DNA from: Sulfurospirillum sp. SCADC
GTDB taxonomy: Bacteria > Campylobacterota > Campylobacteria > Campylobacterales > Sulfurospirillaceae
Direction: 5' to 3'
NCBI RefSeq assembly: GCF_000743525.1
Contig: NZ_JQGK01000002.1
Coordinates: 62,001-126,000 of the forward strand
Length of the DNA stretch: 64,000 bases
Shown here: in pieces, positions 1-8,022 of the stretch
How positions within the stretch are numbered: position 1 is the stretch's first letter
Layout: each line of letters begins with the position of its first letter
Notes under the pieces: generated by a model
What the model was told of the DNA's origin: nothing
Databases searched by the model: none
What the model saw: only the letters and a program-made list of their open reading frames with translations
Made by a program: the position numbers and the translations under genes

Positions 1-2
1 TC

Positions 3-908
3 TCGTTTGTGAAAAAACACCATCTACGTCTGGAAGAGCGCGATCATGGGCAGATATTTTGTGCTAACAGTGCCAAAGAGTTGGTCTCTATTTTGGGTCG
101 CTTGAGCGCGTATGCGACGTTTTACCTCTCCACCAAAGTTTTACATGTAAAGAAAAATGACCACTTTGTTCTCACGACCGATAAAGGCGAAATTCACGCC
201 AAAAAAGTGGTTGTGGCGAGTGGTGGGCTTAGTTATGCCAGCATTGGTGCGAGCGACATTGGCTATAAAATCGCGGAATCGTTTGGGCATACGATCATTC
301 CTCCTTCGCCTGCGTTGGTTGGGTTAACCCTTCAAAAAGAGCAATTTTGGATGAAGGAACTGAGTGGAATTGCCTTGCCTGTTTGTTTATATGTAGAAGG
401 AAAACGTTTTAGCGAAAACCTGCTTTTTGCACACAAAGGCATCAGTGGACCCTCTATTTTGAGTGGATCGTTGTACTGGAAAAAAGGGAATATGACGATT
501 GATTTTCTCCCACACATTCAAAGCATGGAATCACTTTTTAAGGAGCAGGGTAAAAAGCAGATCATCACCGCATTGGGGCTTCCAAAACGCTTTAGTAAAG
601 CCTTTTTAGACTCGGTTGGCATGGACGATAAAGTGCTCTCAAAACTCACCGCCTCGGAGCGTGAGACGCTTGCTTTACTCAAAGCCTATACCTTCGCTCC
701 TGCAGGCAATTTTGGCTACACCAAAGCCGAAGTGACCAGAGGCGGTGTTAGCACTTCTGAGATCCATCCTACAAATATGGAAAGCCTTACATGTAAAGAG
801 CTTTATTTTCTTGGCGAAGTGATGGATGTGACAGGAGAATTGGGAGGATTTAACTTCCAATGGGCGTTTGCATCGGCGATGCGCTTTGTAAAAGGGTCTG
901 TTTTTTGA
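3..908 (+). CDS. BaiN/HI0933-family FAD-dependent oxidoreductase, 5'-truncated by window edge
   Basis: The reading frame is open to the left edge, so the N-terminal FAD-binding part lies outside the window; a GTG at 9 is probably internal. About 300 residues remain of a family that usually has about 400. Visible family signatures are the ASGGLSYASIGASDIGY stretch (residues about 70-87 counted from 9) and the C-terminal GEVMDVTGELGGFNFQWA block, which closes the flavin site in HI0933/YhiN proteins. The family is made of cytosolic flavoproteins of mostly unknown substrate; BaiN acts in bile-acid metabolism in gut Clostridia, which should not be transferred here. One copy of TTACATGTAA lies at 141-150 (read as LHV) and one at 787-796 (read as TCK). 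The family call is firm, the substrate is unknown. Confidence 0.85.
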   Translation, partial: SFVKKHHLRLEERDHGQIFCANSAKELVSILGRLSAYATFYLSTKVLHVKKNDHFVLTTDKGEIHAKKVVVASGGLSYASIGASDIGYKIAESFGHTIIPPSPALVGLTLQKEQFWMKELSGIALPVCLYVEGKRFSENLLFAHKGISGPSILSGSLYWKKGNMTIDFLPHIQSMESLFKEQGKKQIITALGLPKRFSKAFLDSVGMDDKVLSKLTASERETLALLKAYTFAPAGNFGYTKAEVTRGGVSTSEIHPTNMESLTCKELYFLGEVMDVTGELGGFNFQWAFASAMRFVKGSVF

Positions 909-942
909 TACAATAAAAGTAACTGAAGAGAAGAGGTGTGGT

Positions 943-3549
943 GTGATTAGAGCGGCACGTGTGCATTTGCGCGATCCTAAGAGCGTTTTGGTTGTCGTTT
1001 TTGTACTCTCGTTTGTACTGCTGACACTGGGTCTTCTCAATCTTCATACCTTAGAGACCGAAAAAGAGCGAGCAAAAGTCTATACGACCGCCGTCAACTA
1101 CAGTTATGACATCAAATTTAACCTCGACCGAGCCCTCTCCTCAACCTACACACTCCAAGCGTTATTGACCCAAAATGATGGTGGATTTATTCGTAATTTT
1201 GAAGAGATTGCGGATGAGATTTTACCGTCTTATCCGGGTGTGATAGAGCTTGCGATTGCTCCTCGTGGTATCATTCAACAAGTAGCGCCGCTTGCTGGCA
1301 ATGAAAAAGCACTGGGGCTCAACCTTTTTGAAGCCAAGACCCAAAACAAAGAGTCTTTTTTAGCACGTGAGAGCGGTAAATTGACGTTGGCTGGACCTTT
1401 GGAGTTGACTCAAGGGAATATTGGTCTTGTGGGACGGCTGCCTATTTTTGAAAATAGGGAGAACAAAGAGCATTTTTGGGGATTTACCGCTGCGGTGATT
1501 CGCATCTCAGAGATCTTTGATACTGCTAAGATTGCTCAGCTTGAACAAGAGGAGCTACAGTATGAAGTGTGGCGCATCCATCCTGATAGTAAAGAGAGAC
1601 AGATTATTTTAAGCTCAAAACGCACACCACTCATTGATCCTGTGGTCTATGCCTTCGATGTCCCCAATAACACATGGAGCATTGCAATAGCGCCTGAGAA
1701 GGGATGGGGGAGTCCGGTTGTGTTTATGGTGCGAGAGTTGATGGCGTTGATTTTTGCACTGATGTTAGCCTATATGGCAAAACTACTCCTTGAGCTTAAG
1801 ATGGCAAAAGTGGCACTGGAGTCTAAGGTGCTTCAAACCACAGGTGAAAAAAATGTTTTGGAGCGTCAATTTGAGGTGCTCTTAAATGCGATTCCCGATC
1901 TGATTTGGCTCAAAGACCCCAATGGCATCTATCTGTTTTGCAACAAAGCGTTTGAACGCCTTTATGGGGCAAAAGAGCAGGTAATTGTGGGGAAAAGTGA
2001 CTATGCTTTTGTGAATTTTCAATTAGCTGATTTTTTTAGAACACACGATATTATCGCAATGGATGCCAAAGAGCCTGTGCGAAATGAAGAGGAACTCAGT
2101 TTTAAAGAAGATGGTTACAACGGATTGTTTGAGACGATTAAAACGCCTGTGTATGATCAAAACAGTGAACTCTTAGGCGTTTTAGGTGTTTCACGCGACA
2201 TCACAGCACGCAGAGAAAATGAAGAAAAAATTCAAAAATTAGAGTATTTTGATCCACTCACCTCTTTACCGAATAAGCTACAACTGCGTCTTCGTGTGGA
2301 GCATGATCTGAATATTGTGCAACGCAACAATGAGCAGTTAGCGGTTCTGTTTATCGATTTTGATCACTTTAAAAATATCAACGATACCCTAGGGCATGCT
2401 ACGGGTGATGAGCTTTTGGTCAAGGTCTCTAAACGTCTCAAACCTCTTTTGCGCCAAGTCGATACCCTTTCGCGCCAAGGGGGCGATGAGTTTGTCGTAA
2501 TCTTGCCAGGGGTGAGTGTGGACGATGCTGCGCACATGGCAAAGCGCTTGCTTCAAGCGATTGAACAGCCCATTAAGCTAGAGACCACTGAGTTGATCGT
2601 GACCGCGTCTATTGGCATTGCACTCTATCCCAATGATGGAGAAGACATCGACACGCTCTTTAAAAGTGCGGACGCGGCGATGTATTTGGCCAAACAAAAT
2701 GGCAGAAACAATTACCGTTTCTTTACCTCCGAGATTCAAAGCAGATCTGCTCGCATCTTAAGCTTGGAAAATGCGCTACGTTATGCGCATACCAGAGGCG
2801 AATTGAGCCTGCATTATCAGCCACAAATTTCACTGAGCGATGGCAAAATTGTGGGAGTTGAGGCACTCCTTCGTTGGAATCATCCTGAGTTTGGAATGAT
2901 CTCGCCTGTGGAGTTTATTCCGATTGCAGAAGAGAGCGGTCAGATCTTGTTAATCGGTGAATGGGTGATGCGCACCGCTGCAACGAGGATGAAACAGTGG
3001 ATGGATATGGGCTTTCCTGCGATGAGTGTGGCGGTCAATCTCTCCGCCGTTCAGTTTCACCATGCGCATCTCTCCACGTTGGTCAGTGCGATTATTGATG
3101 ACGTGAAGCTTCCGCCATGGTTTTTGGAAATTGAGTTGACCGAGAGTGCTGCAGCTCAAAATCCACTCCATGCGATTGAAACGATGAATGAGCTCTCCAA
3201 AAAAGGGATTCGTCTTTCCATTGATGATTTTGGGACAGGGTACTCCTCTTTGAGTTATTTGAAGCGTTTTAAAGTCTATAAACTCAAAATCGATCAGAGC
3301 TTTATTCGCGATATTAGCATTGATCCAGAAGATCGTGAGATCGTTAAAATCATCATTGCTTTGGGAAAAAGTTTGGGGCTTAAAACGATTGCAGAAGGCG
3401 TTGAGACCAAAGAGCAGTTAGACTTTTTAAAAGAAAATGGCTGCGATGAAGCTCAAGGGTATTACTTTAGTAAACCCTTGAATGTGACGGATTTAGAAGC
3501 GCTTTTAAGAGCGCCTGAGATTATTTTAGATAAGAACAACAGTAACTAG
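943..3549 (+). CDS. Membrane CHASE-PAS-GGDEF-EAL c-di-GMP turnover protein
   Basis: An 868-residue bifunctional c-di-GMP protein starting at GTG 943 behind AGAGG. There is a transmembrane segment at about residues 16-34, a CHASE-like periplasmic sensor to about 260, a second transmembrane segment at about 262-285, a PAS domain at about 305-420, GGDEF at about 430-595 and EAL at about 610-860. The diguanylate cyclase signature GGDEF is intact at residues 513-517, and an RxxD inhibitory site (R504-D507) sits exactly five residues ahead of it, so product inhibition is expected. The phosphodiesterase signature EAL is at 640-642, followed by the DDFGTGYSSLSYL and EGVET blocks. Both halves therefore look catalytically competent. 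The signal sensed outside is unknown. The last 29 bases overlap the convergent ppnP gene. Confidence 0.93.
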   Translation: MIRAARVHLRDPKSVLVVVFVLSFVLLTLGLLNLHTLETEKERAKVYTTAVNYSYDIKFNLDRALSSTYTLQALLTQNDGGFIRNFEEIADEILPSYPGVIELAIAPRGIIQQVAPLAGNEKALGLNLFEAKTQNKESFLARESGKLTLAGPLELTQGNIGLVGRLPIFENRENKEHFWGFTAAVIRISEIFDTAKIAQLEQEELQYEVWRIHPDSKERQIILSSKRTPLIDPVVYAFDVPNNTWSIAIAPEKGWGSPVVFMVRELMALIFALMLAYMAKLLLELKMAKVALESKVLQTTGEKNVLERQFEVLLNAIPDLIWLKDPNGIYLFCNKAFERLYGAKEQVIVGKSDYAFVNFQLADFFRTHDIIAMDAKEPVRNEEELSFKEDGYNGLFETIKTPVYDQNSELLGVLGVSRDITARRENEEKIQKLEYFDPLTSLPNKLQLRLRVEHDLNIVQRNNEQLAVLFIDFDHFKNINDTLGHATGDELLVKVSKRLKPLLRQVDTLSRQGGDEFVVILPGVSVDDAAHMAKRLLQAIEQPIKLETTELIVTASIGIALYPNDGEDIDTLFKSADAAMYLAKQNGRNNYRFFTSEIQSRSARILSLENALRYAHTRGELSLHYQPQISLSDGKIVGVEALLRWNHPEFGMISPVEFIPIAEESGQILLIGEWVMRTAATRMKQWMDMGFPAMSVAVNLSAVQFHHAHLSTLVSAIIDDVKLPPWFLEIELTESAAAQNPLHAIETMNELSKKGIRLSIDDFGTGYSSLSYLKRFKVYKLKIDQSFIRDISIDPEDREIVKIIIALGKSLGLKTIAEGVETKEQLDFLKENGCDEAQGYYFSKPLNVTDLEALLRAPEIILDKNNSN

Positions 3550-3832
3550 CGCACGTCTTTACATGTAACGTAAAAGAGGCATTGGCAGGTACTTCAAAGG
3601 TTGCTGTTTCATGAATCACTAAAGGCTCTTTTTGGTTTGGAAACTCCACACTCAGCTCGCCACTTAAAAACTCCATTACTTCCGCTGCACCTGTGTTAAA
3701 GGTGTAGTCTCCTACTTGCATGAAACCGAGTGTTTTGGTAGAACCATCTTCAAACGTGAGCGTGTAACTCACCACTTTGCCATCAAAATAAACATTGGCT
3801 TTTTTCGTAACGGTAACATTTTTAAATTCCAT
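3521..3832 (-). CDS. ppnP: Pyrimidine/purine nucleoside phosphorylase (PpnP, DUF1255)
   Basis: A 103-residue single-domain cupin matching the PpnP/YaiE family in length and layout. Recognisable blocks are KANVYFDGKVVSYTLTFEDG near the N-terminus, TLGFMQVGDYTFNTGAAEVME in the middle and FEVPANASFTLHV near the end. PpnP enzymes phosphorolyse several purine and pyrimidine nucleosides in the cytosol, a salvage role. The gene runs against the c-di-GMP gene and shares its final 29 bases with it (convergent overlap). TTACATGTAA at 3559-3568 is read as LHV inside this gene. A TATAAT at 3866-3871 on the minus strand lies 34 bases upstream of the start. Confidence 0.92.
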   Translation of the reverse strand: MEFKNVTVTKKANVYFDGKVVSYTLTFEDGSTKTLGFMQVGDYTFNTGAAEVMEFLSGELSVEFPNQKEPLVIHETATFEVPANASFTLHVKTCASYCCSYLK

Positions 3833-3865
3833 TTTTTTCCTTTATTGGGTTTTTGAGATGGCGTA

Positions 3866-3871
3866 ATTATA
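3866..3871 (-). promoter_or_regulatory. Probable -10 element of ppnP
   Basis: On the minus strand this reads TATAAT, in an A+T-rich spacer between the divergent ppnP and carbonic anhydrase genes. No clear -35 box is needed in Campylobacterota sigma-70 promoters. It is an inference from the consensus. Confidence 0.5.
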
Positions 3872-3912
3872 CAAGAGTTCGTGTGTATAATTTCTTTTTC
3901 ATTCGGATTGAC

Positions 3913-3918
3913 TATAAT
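3913..3918 (+). promoter_or_regulatory. Probable -10 element of the carbonic anhydrase gene
   Basis: TATAAT, 30 bases before the ATG at 3948. A second TATAAT lies at 3886-3891, so transcription may start at either one. Confidence 0.55.
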
Positions 3919-3947
3919 TAGCCATCTAAAACTTTGGAGCGTGCTTG

Positions 3948-4598
3948 ATGATGAAAATAGCAGAGTTAATTAGTGGGTATGAGAAGTTTAAAGATACTAA
4001 ATTTAAAAAATACGAAAACAAATTTTTGGACTTGGTTAAAAATGGACAGCATCCAAAAGTTTTATTTATCGCTTGCAGTGACTCTCGCGTCGATCCTGCA
4101 CTGATCACCAACTCAGCGCCGGGTGAGCTTTTTGTTCTACGCAACATTGGCAATTTTGTTCCACCCTTTGCGCCCGATAATGACTTTCATGCAACAGCTG
4201 CAGGGATTGAGTATGCCGTTTCCATCTTGGAAGTGACCGACATTATTATTTGCGGACATTCGCATTGTGGGGCGATTGAGACGATGTACACGAAGATTAC
4301 CGACATTAATTTGGTGCATGTTAAAAAATGGCTAGAATTAGGGATGGATGCCAAAAATTACGTGACCCAAAAGCTCATCAGTCAAAATGTGACACAACCT
4401 GAGAGGCTAGAGCTTACGGAGAAAATTTCACTGCTGTTTCAATCCAAAAATCTCTTAACATACCCCGATGTTGAGCGTCGTGTCAATGAAGGCGAGCTTT
4501 TTATTCGTTCGTGGTATTATCACTTAGAGACGGGTGAATTAGAATATTTCAACACCGAATCGGGTGAATTTGAGCCCATGATCGGCAGTGAAAATTGA
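3948..4598 (+). CDS. Beta-class carbonic anhydrase
   Basis: A zinc enzyme of 217 residues that interconverts CO2 and bicarbonate in the cytosol. With the ATG at 3948 as start (GGAG at 3936-3939, 8-base spacing; a second ATG follows directly), the zinc ligands fall at C43, H104 and C107, with the D45-R47 dyad in the CSDSRVDP motif and the second ligand pair in CGHSHCG. These are the complete beta-CA signatures. The protein probably supplies bicarbonate for carboxylation and pH homeostasis, as usual in capnophilic or microaerophilic Campylobacterota. It overlaps the next gene by 11 bases if that gene starts at its first GTG. Confidence 0.95.
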   Translation: MMKIAELISGYEKFKDTKFKKYENKFLDLVKNGQHPKVLFIACSDSRVDPALITNSAPGELFVLRNIGNFVPPFAPDNDFHATAAGIEYAVSILEVTDIIICGHSHCGAIETMYTKITDINLVHVKKWLELGMDAKNYVTQKLISQNVTQPERLELTEKISLLFQSKNLLTYPDVERRVNEGELFIRSWYYHLETGELEYFNTESGEFEPMIGSEN

Positions 4599-5550
4599 TG
4601 AAAGGCAGCGAAAAGTGATACGTTGGAGTCTGCTTTTTGTACCGCTTCTGCTCAGTGCACTTGAGTTTAAAGTCGCAACGTACAATGTCGAAAACCTCTT
4701 TGATGCAACCAAAAATAGCAGCGAATACGAAGAGTATCAGCCAGGCCCAAAGCACGGCTGGAGTGAGGCGATGTTGCAGAGAAAAGTCAACAATCTAGCA
4801 CGCGTGATAGGCGACATTAATGCTGACATCATCGTTTTAGCCGAAGTTGAAAACAAAGCAGTGCTTCAAAAACTCAACACTGCACTTGGGAACAAAGCTT
4901 ATCCTTACCTCTTTTACCCTACCAAAAAAGAGCGTGTTTTTATTGAGACAGCACTTCTTTCACGTTTCCCAATCGAAAAAAGCTCTACGATAGCACTGCA
5001 CAATCAAGCCAGAGGCATTCACCGTGTTACTGTAAGCGTGGATGCAAAAGCGCTGGATCTTTACATCAACCATTGGCCCGCTTTCATCGAAAAAGAGGAT
5101 GAACGCCTTGTCTATGCTAAAACACTGCATACGATTTTGGAAAAAGAGAAGGGTCGCGAGTATATTCTCTTGGGCGATTTTAATTCGCCCTACCAAGAGC
5201 AAAGAAGGCACTGGGGCATGGGACTGGTTCATTTTTTACAAGCCGGCGATCAAAAAGCTCCTTTGTATAATCTCTGGTACGAGTTACCGCAAAATAGGCG
5301 CTATTCTCACAGTTATGGCAAGCAAAAAAATGCGTTGGATCATATCATTATCCCCAAATCCTTGATGGATCATAAAAGCATTGAGTACACACCAGATTCC
5401 TTTAACGTGTTTGTTCGCCCTTATATGTTGGATGAAAATGGCAATCCCAATCGGTGGCAAATCAGCAATAAAGGGCGAGGCGAACACCTGGGTTCTGGTT
5501 TTTCCGATCACTTGCCCATAACTGCAATTTTCCATACGCTGAAGGATTAA
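4588..5550 (+). CDS. Secreted endonuclease/exonuclease/phosphatase-family protein
   Basis: The product begins with a short hydrophobic signal peptide (IRWSLLFVPLLLSALE) followed by the EEP-fold core. Motifs are KVATYNVENLFD at the N-terminus, VLAEVENKAVL carrying the metal-binding Glu, YINHWPAF, LLGDFNSP and the terminal SGFSDHLPI with the catalytic Asp-His. The fold hydrolyses phosphodiesters in nucleic acids, inositol phosphates or lipids. Extracellular location plus this fold suggests nucleotide or DNA scavenging, but the substrate cannot be told. Two GTG starts are possible, 4588 or 4615; the second has an AAGG about nine bases upstream and gives a tighter signal peptide. It follows the carbonic anhydrase gene without a gap and may share its transcript. 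Confidence 0.85.
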   Translation: MKIDERQRKVIRWSLLFVPLLLSALEFKVATYNVENLFDATKNSSEYEEYQPGPKHGWSEAMLQRKVNNLARVIGDINADIIVLAEVENKAVLQKLNTALGNKAYPYLFYPTKKERVFIETALLSRFPIEKSSTIALHNQARGIHRVTVSVDAKALDLYINHWPAFIEKEDERLVYAKTLHTILEKEKGREYILLGDFNSPYQEQRRHWGMGLVHFLQAGDQKAPLYNLWYELPQNRRYSHSYGKQKNALDHIIIPKSLMDHKSIEYTPDSFNVFVRPYMLDENGNPNRWQISNKGRGEHLGSGFSDHLPITAIFHTLKD

Positions 5551-5623
5551 GTCACAAAAATAACACCTTTTTAAGCCCTTTACTTTTATAGTTATCCATT
5601 ATATTTATCATAAAGGACTCAAA

Positions 5624-5827
5624 ATGATCTGTGCTGAAAAACTTCAACGTTTAATGATGGCGGCAGTCTTGTTTATTGCATGCTGTTTGATGAGTGTTGG
5701 CTCAATTTACGGTACGATTTTGCTAGGTTTTGTCATCGCGATGATCGTTGTCTGGGCGATTACCGATTTTTGTCCTTCCATTTGGCTTTTTTCAAAGCTA
5801 GTAGGTCACTGCAAACGTAGCCACTAA
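5624..5827 (+). CDS. Small inner-membrane protein, DUF2892 type
   Basis: A 67-residue protein with two hydrophobic helices (about residues 10-28 and 30-47) and the C-terminal TDFCPSIWLFSKL segment typical of DUF2892/YgaP membrane-anchor proteins. These anchors are sometimes fused to rhodanese domains; here the domain stands alone. AAAGGA precedes the ATG. No function can be assigned beyond membrane location. Confidence 0.75.
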   Translation: MICAEKLQRLMMAAVLFIACCLMSVGSIYGTILLGFVIAMIVVWAITDFCPSIWLFSKLVGHCKRSH

Positions 5828-5841
5828 CACCGAAAATTCCT

Positions 5842-5905
5842 TTACATGTAAAAGGACGATTTAACCTCTCTTTGGTTAAAATAAGATCAAATTATTTACA
5901 TGTAA
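5842..5905. repeat. Two TTACATGTAA palindromes in front of glyS
   Basis: Exact copies at 5842-5851 and 5896-5905, 54 bases apart; each is part of the 12-base TTTACATGTAAA. Between them lies a further inverted repeat, TTTAACC (5860-5866) and GGTTAAA (5874-5880) with a 7-base spacer. The second palindrome ends ten bases before the glyS ATG and so overlaps its leader. The arrangement could be operator-like; no ordinary terminator is visible here. Confidence 0.8.
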
Positions 5906-5915
5906 AGGTCGATCA

Positions 5916-7967
5916 ATGATCAAACCCCTTTTGATAGAAATCGGTGTTGAAGAGCTCCCTGCTATCCCCTTTTTGAAAGAACTTCCCCATATTGAAACAC
6001 TCTGGCTTGAGATTTTAGAGAAAAATGCCCTCGCATGCGCGTTTAATTTTTACTACACGCCACGTCGTTTAGTGCTTTGGCATGAAGCGTTTCCAACACA
6101 GCAAAATGAACGAGAAGAGGAGTTCTTTGGAGCACCGCTTTCAGTTGCACTTAAAGACGGCGAGCCCACACCTGCAGCACTTGGCTTTGCTAAAAAATGC
6201 GGTGTTGATTTTAGTGAAATCTCGCGCGCGATGAAAGATGGCAAAGAGGTTTTATACTATAAAAAAACCATTGCAGGACAAAGCTCACAAAACCTTCTTC
6301 AAGGAATGATCGAGCAATTTATCAAAGGGCTAAATTTTGGAAAGTCCATGCGTTGGGGCTTTTTAGAAGAGCATTTCATTCGTCCGATTCGCTGGATCGG
6401 TTGTATGATGGGGGATGAACATGTGCCTTTCTCTCTTTTTGGTGTCGAATCAACCCCGTTTTCCTATCCACACCGAACGATTTCGTATGAGCCCTTTGCC
6501 TATATGTTTGCAGGCGATTATTTTGAGCGTTTGGCGGAGCGTGGCGTGGTGCTTTACCCTTCAAAACGTGAAGAGATTATCTTAAATGATTTTAAAGCGA
6601 TTGAGGCCAAAGAGGGTATATCGATTGAAATTGATGAAGATCTTTTAGCCGAAGTCGTGGCGATTACCGAGTATCCAAAAGCGTTGATCGGCAGTTTTGA
6701 AGAGCGCTTTTTGCGTCTGCCTCCTGAGGTGATTATTACCTCCATGAAAGAGAATCAACGCTATTTTCCTGTCTTTAAAGACGGATATCTGACTAACCGT
6801 TTCATCGTCGTTTCCAACGCAATCAGCGATGATTATGACCTGATCGTCAGAGGCAATGAAAAAGTCCTTCGAGCACGACTTTCGGACGCACTTTTCTTCT
6901 TGGACAATGACCTTAAAAACGGTCTGCGCTATGAAGGGCTCAAAGACATTACGTACCTTGATGGATTGGGTTCACTTTTGGATAAAGAGCTTCGTGAAAA
7001 AGCGATTGCAACCTACTTAAGCTGCAAATACCAAACAGCACTTCTAGCCCAAAATGCGCGATTAAACGCTTCAAGTTTAACGGCACTCATGGACAAATCC
7101 GTGATGTACAGTAAAAGCGATCTTTTAAGCGAGATGGTCTATGAATTTACAGAACTTCAGGGCTTGATGGGTTACTACTATGCGACCGCTTCGGGGGAAG
7201 ATGAACTGTTTGCCCTCGCGCTCAAAGAGCAGTATCTGCCCAATTCAGAAGAGAGTGCGCTTCCAAGCACGCTTTTTAGTGCGATTGTAGCGCTTTCGTA
7301 TAAACTAGATTCTTTGATCGCGCTCTTTAGCATCGACAAAATCCCAACGGGTAATAAAGACCCGTATGCCCTTCGCCGTGCGGTCAATGGCATCGTTAAA
7401 ATTGTGTTGGATCAAGGCATCGCTTTTGACATTAAAAACGATCTTTCTGCTCTGAGTCAAGCGTACAAAAGCTTTGATTTTAACGTGCTTGAGACCTTCT
7501 TTTTAGAGCGAATGTACCAATTCTTTGATGTCAATCCTTCCATCATTTCTGCTGTGATCAGCAGTGGTGAACGAGATATTGTGAAGATGGCACAAAAGAT
7601 TAAAGCACTTTCTTTTATCGTCCAAGATGATGGCTTTAAAGAGATGTTTTCAACCTTCAAACGTGTTGCGAACATCATCAAAAACATGGAAGCAAAAGAG
7701 CAAACACCTGTGAATGAGGCGCTGTTTGATAACAGCTACGAAAAAGAGCTTTTCGCTTCTTTTAGAGCAGTGATTTCAAACGAATATGCCTCTTTTGAGG
7801 AGAATTTAGACGCACTGTTTGGTCTTAAACCTCAAATCGACGCCTTCTTTGACAATGTTATGGTCAATACCGAAGACGTCAGTGTCAGAACCAATCGTCA
7901 GAATCTGATTGCTTCGATTTACACTGCGTTTAAGGCGATTGCCGATATTAAAGAGATCAGCATTTAA
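5916..7967 (+). CDS. glyS: Glycyl-tRNA synthetase beta subunit
   Basis: A 683-residue protein of the usual length for the beta chain of the alpha2-beta2 bacterial glycyl-tRNA synthetase. It opens with LLIEIGVEELPA, the family hallmark, and contains FYYTPRRLVL, KSMRWG and the HD-like PTGNKDPYALRRA segment near residues 470-482, with the anticodon-binding region in the C-terminal third. The beta chain binds tRNA; the catalytic alpha chain (glyQ) is not in this window, so the two genes are separated on the chromosome. The start ATG at 5916 directly follows the second TTTACATGTAAA. A strong terminator hairpin follows the gene. Confidence 0.97.
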   Translation: MIKPLLIEIGVEELPAIPFLKELPHIETLWLEILEKNALACAFNFYYTPRRLVLWHEAFPTQQNEREEEFFGAPLSVALKDGEPTPAALGFAKKCGVDFSEISRAMKDGKEVLYYKKTIAGQSSQNLLQGMIEQFIKGLNFGKSMRWGFLEEHFIRPIRWIGCMMGDEHVPFSLFGVESTPFSYPHRTISYEPFAYMFAGDYFERLAERGVVLYPSKREEIILNDFKAIEAKEGISIEIDEDLLAEVVAITEYPKALIGSFEERFLRLPPEVIITSMKENQRYFPVFKDGYLTNRFIVVSNAISDDYDLIVRGNEKVLRARLSDALFFLDNDLKNGLRYEGLKDITYLDGLGSLLDKELREKAIATYLSCKYQTALLAQNARLNASSLTALMDKSVMYSKSDLLSEMVYEFTELQGLMGYYYATASGEDELFALALKEQYLPNSEESALPSTLFSAIVALSYKLDSLIALFSIDKIPTGNKDPYALRRAVNGIVKIVLDQGIAFDIKNDLSALSQAYKSFDFNVLETFFLERMYQFFDVNPSIISAVISSGERDIVKMAQKIKALSFIVQDDGFKEMFSTFKRVANIIKNMEAKEQTPVNEALFDNSYEKELFASFRAVISNEYASFEENLDALFGLKPQIDAFFDNVMVNTEDVSVRTNRQNLIASIYTAFKAIADIKEISI

Positions 7968-7977
7968 TCCCTGTTTG

Positions 7978-8009
7978 GAGCCTAAATCCTAAGGTATTTA
8001 GGCTCTTTT
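7978..8009 (+). terminator. Intrinsic terminator after glyS
   Basis: A perfect 10-base-pair stem, GAGCCTAAAT (7978-7987) with ATTTAGGCTC (7996-8005), an 8-base loop and a TTTT tail. Confidence 0.88.
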
Positions 8010-8022
8010 ACTCCTTCAAAAC

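Noticed and set aside
4588-4614. Overlap of the secreted phosphodiesterase gene with the carbonic anhydrase gene as translational coupling
   Set aside because: The GTG at 4615 has a better ribosome-binding site and signal peptide, so the overlap may not exist.
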